Assembly: GCA_003559475.1 (NCBI GenBank)
Contig: PWLF01000223.1
Coordinates: forward strand, 1-37,965
From: Bacteroidales bacterium
GTDB lineage: Bacteria > Bacteroidota > Bacteroidia > Bacteroidales > UBA7960
DNA length: 37,965 bases
Direction of reading: 5' to 3'
The notes below the pieces were generated by a model. It was not told the DNA's origin and did no database searches. It saw nothing but the letters and a program-made list of their open reading frames with translations. Each line of letters begins with the position of its first letter. The first letter of the stretch is position 1. A program made the translations under genes and the position numbers. This document shows positions 36,216-37,965 of this stretch, in pieces.

Positions 36216-36971
36216 TTATTCAAAAAGAAAAGACAGTTGAATTATATTTGAATTTAAGTTTTGAATAGAGTTGGTATAAAGCGTATTTTCATCTTTTAAT
36301 ATATTTCTTAAACCAAAAGATGCTTTTATTTCGGTTGATAATTTAAAATAAAAAAAGTAATAATCAAAGCCAACACCTAACTCATAATATAAATCATTTT
36401 TCAATAATCTCGCTAAAACATCTGAATCGGGGTCATCTTGATCTTCAATTGATGCTAAATCATAAGAGTATTTAAGTCCTCCTAAAACATAAACTCGTGT
36501 ATTTGTCATTCTGGCAGATTTATACTTTACATGCAAAGGAAAATCAAGAAAAGTAGATTCAATACTTTGCGAACGCCTGATCCAATCACCGTTTTCTCTA
36601 ACACCCTCATACACGATGCTTCTTTCTCCAAATGAAAGCGTCGGAATAAACCTTAAGTCAAAATATTCTCCAAGCTTCAAATTTGATATAATACCAATAT
36701 TAAAGCCATATTCAGGATAACACAAAACAGATTTAAGTGTATCAAATCTATGCAATCCTATACTCATATCCAAATCATGTAGATTTTCTTTTGGTTGAAG
36801 AGCAAAATCCATTTTATTTAATCCAAGCAAAAATCCAAAATGATAATCTCTGTTATCATAATCCAAAAGATTTGGAATACGTCCATCTCTGGAATAAAGT
36901 GAATTAAAGAAACTTGAACTAATAATAAAAACCCCGGCTAAAAACAAAATATGTTTACATAATCTAAACAT
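36216..36971 (-). CDS. Outer-membrane beta-barrel protein, PorT-like
   Basis: A 251-residue protein with an N-terminal signal peptide (hydrophobic about 8-26). It then shows alternating aromatic/hydrophobic strands such as YHFGFLLGLNKMDF, YGFNIGIISNLKLG, YFDLRFIPTLSFGERS and TFLDFPLHVKYKS. It ends in IIQLSFLFE, fitting a terminal strand of a small barrel. The FGFLLGLNKMDF opening and the later DFPLHVKYKS recall the PorT family of Bacteroidota, needed in some species for type IX secretion or gliding. The resemblance is by pattern only. It is the first gene of a probable pair with cysQ and is divergent from fhs. No promoter match was found in the 215-base upstream gap. Confidence 0.75.
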   Translation of the reverse strand: MFRLCKHILFLAGVFIISSSFFNSLYSRDGRIPNLLDYDNRDYHFGFLLGLNKMDFALQPKENLHDLDMSIGLHRFDTLKSVLCYPEYGFNIGIISNLKLGEYFDLRFIPTLSFGERSIVYEGVRENGDWIRRSQSIESTFLDFPLHVKYKSARMTNTRVYVLGGLKYSYDLASIEDQDDPDSDVLARLLKNDLYYELGVGFDYYFFYFKLSTEIKASFGLRNILKDENTLYTNSIQNLNSNIIQLSFLFE

Positions 36972-37092
36972 AATCCATCTATTAATATTAACATATTTTT
37001 AATTTAATAATATTTAAACGAAAGCGTTATAGAGATATTACATTTAAAAAATATAAAGTTTATTATTTATCTGGATATTTAAGTAAAACAAT

Positions 37093-37100
37093 TATCTTTG
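37093..37100 (+). promoter_or_regulatory. Candidate -7 box for fhs
   Basis: TATCTTTG fits TAnnTTTG; a CTGG at 37071-37074 is the only, weak, -33 candidate (18-base spacer). It lies 86 bases before the fhs start. Confidence 0.35.
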
Positions 37101-37186
37101 TTTAGTTAGTGATTTATATTATTTGCGAACAACTAAAGAATTAATGTTTTAATTTTAAATTTTCAGAATTTAATATACCAAATATT

Positions 37187-37965
37187 ATGATAAAAAGAGA
37201 TATTGACATTGCGAAAGCAACAAGAATTAAAGATATAAAAGAGATAGCAGCAAATATTGGATTAAAAGAGAGTGATATTAATCTTTTTGGAAATTATATT
37301 GCAAAACTCCCTTTACGATTAATAAATGATAAAGTAATAAACCAGAAGAAGTTAATCTTAGTTACAGCTATGACACCAACTCCAACCGGAGAGGGAAAAA
37401 CAACAACCAGTATTGGATTAACTGATGGTTTAAACAAGATTGGAGCAAAAACAACTGTTGTATTACGAGAACCATCTTTAGGTCCTGTTTTTGGTATTAA
37501 AGGAGGCGCTGCAGGTGGAGGATATTCACAAGTACTGCCAATGGAAGACATAAATCTTCATTTTACAAACGACATATCAGCCGTAGAAAAAACACATAAT
37601 TTACTCGCAGCACTTATTGATAATGAAATTTATCACAATAAAAAATCTTTAAATATTGATCCTAGAAAAATTTTATGGAATCGTGTTATAGATATGAATG
37701 AAAGGGCTTTAAGAAATATTGTAATAGGATTAGGAGGTTCAACGCAAGGTATTCCAAGAGAGTCGGGCTTCGATATTACTGCAGCATCAGAGATTATGGC
37801 AATTTTATGCTTGGCAAAAGACTTAGATGACCTTAAAGAAAAGTTTGGCAACATTCTTATTGGATTTACTTTTGACAAACAGCCTGTTTATGCTCATCAG
37901 TTAAATTCTCAAGGAGCTATGGCTGCATTAATGAAGTATGCAATTATGCCTAATTTAGTTCAAAC
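37187..37965 (+). CDS. fhs: Formate-tetrahydrofolate ligase, partial (3' end beyond window)
   Basis: The first 259 codons of a protein normally about 555 residues long. After an N-terminal helical part, the P-loop TPTPTGEGKTTT lies near residues 65-76. Next are REPSLGPVFGIKGGAAGGG (about 98-116), the MEDINLHFTND segment and a conserved RESGFDITAASE, all diagnostic of Fhs. The enzyme makes 10-formyl-THF from formate, THF and ATP, and in methylotrophic or acetogenic settings can run in reverse to gain ATP. It fits the folate C1 theme of metH-metF and the corrinoid methyltransferase operon at the other end of the window. The start is ATG with an AT-rich leader. Confidence 0.96.
   Translation, partial: MIKRDIDIAKATRIKDIKEIAANIGLKESDINLFGNYIAKLPLRLINDKVINQKKLILVTAMTPTPTGEGKTTTSIGLTDGLNKIGAKTTVVLREPSLGPVFGIKGGAAGGGYSQVLPMEDINLHFTNDISAVEKTHNLLAALIDNEIYHNKKSLNIDPRKILWNRVIDMNERALRNIVIGLGGSTQGIPRESGFDITAASEIMAILCLAKDLDDLKEKFGNILIGFTFDKQPVYAHQLNSQGAMAALMKYAIMPNLVQ

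Noticed and set aside
1-37965. Mobile elements, CRISPR arrays, tRNA genes
   Set aside because: No transposase, integrase, direct-repeat array or cloverleaf was found in any intergenic region; gene content looks like stable chromosome.

Overview
The window is AT-rich, densely coded bacterial chromosome and reads as a member of the Bacteroidota. The main evidence is the promoter type: several intergenic regions carry TTTG, a 19-21 base spacer, then TAnnTTTG, the Bacteroidetes sigma-factor consensus. Shine-Dalgarno sequences are mostly weak. The gene families also fit: paired DUF3857/transglutaminase proteins, a nucleoside kinase with a ThrRS-like N-terminus, a PiT transporter fused to a PhoU-like domain, and a PorT-like outer-membrane barrel. 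Corrinoid methyltransferases, formate-tetrahydrofolate ligase and B12-dependent MetH suggest an anaerobic or fermentative, B12-using life. No rRNA, tRNA, CRISPR array, insertion sequence or phage gene was found.

Left part (1-10315, all minus strand): a methyl-group module. In transcription order these are metH and metF, then a separate promoter with a leader of about 410 nt, then a corrinoid protein (MttC type), two different MttB-family methyltransferases without an in-frame amber codon, and a HyuA-like ASKHA-fold protein cut by the left edge. The obvious reading is demethylation of one or two quaternary or methylated amines onto the corrinoid protein, with the methyl group entering the tetrahydrofolate pool served by MetF/MetH and by Fhs at the right end. 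The methyl-corrinoid:THF methyltransferase (MtgA type) and a canonical RamA-type reactivase are not in the window, so this flow is inferred. Both leaders (metH and the mtt operon) contain base-pairing potential that I cannot assign to a known riboswitch.

Middle (10517-30115): mostly housekeeping. Plus strand: purE, carbamate kinase and ornithine carbamoyltransferase (closed by a strong terminator), and a DoxX-like membrane protein. Minus strand: rpsO-pnp-rpe. An SDR protein (minus) is divergent from mnmD (plus), followed by a PiT phosphate transporter (plus) convergent with a short-chain polyprenyl synthase (minus). Then rtcB (plus), hisS-hutH with a 4-base overlap (plus), a dihydroorotate-dehydrogenase-like flavoprotein (minus) and a PRK/uridine-kinase-like protein (plus).

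Right part (30195-37965): two exported DUF3857/transglutaminase-fold proteins (minus) with complementary losses of catalytic residues, an EamA-family transporter (plus), cysQ and a small outer-membrane barrel protein (minus), and the first 259 codons of formate-tetrahydrofolate ligase (plus). Several start codons were revised downstream of the longest open frame: rpe, the polyprenyl synthase, the second DUF3857 gene, the EamA gene and cysQ.
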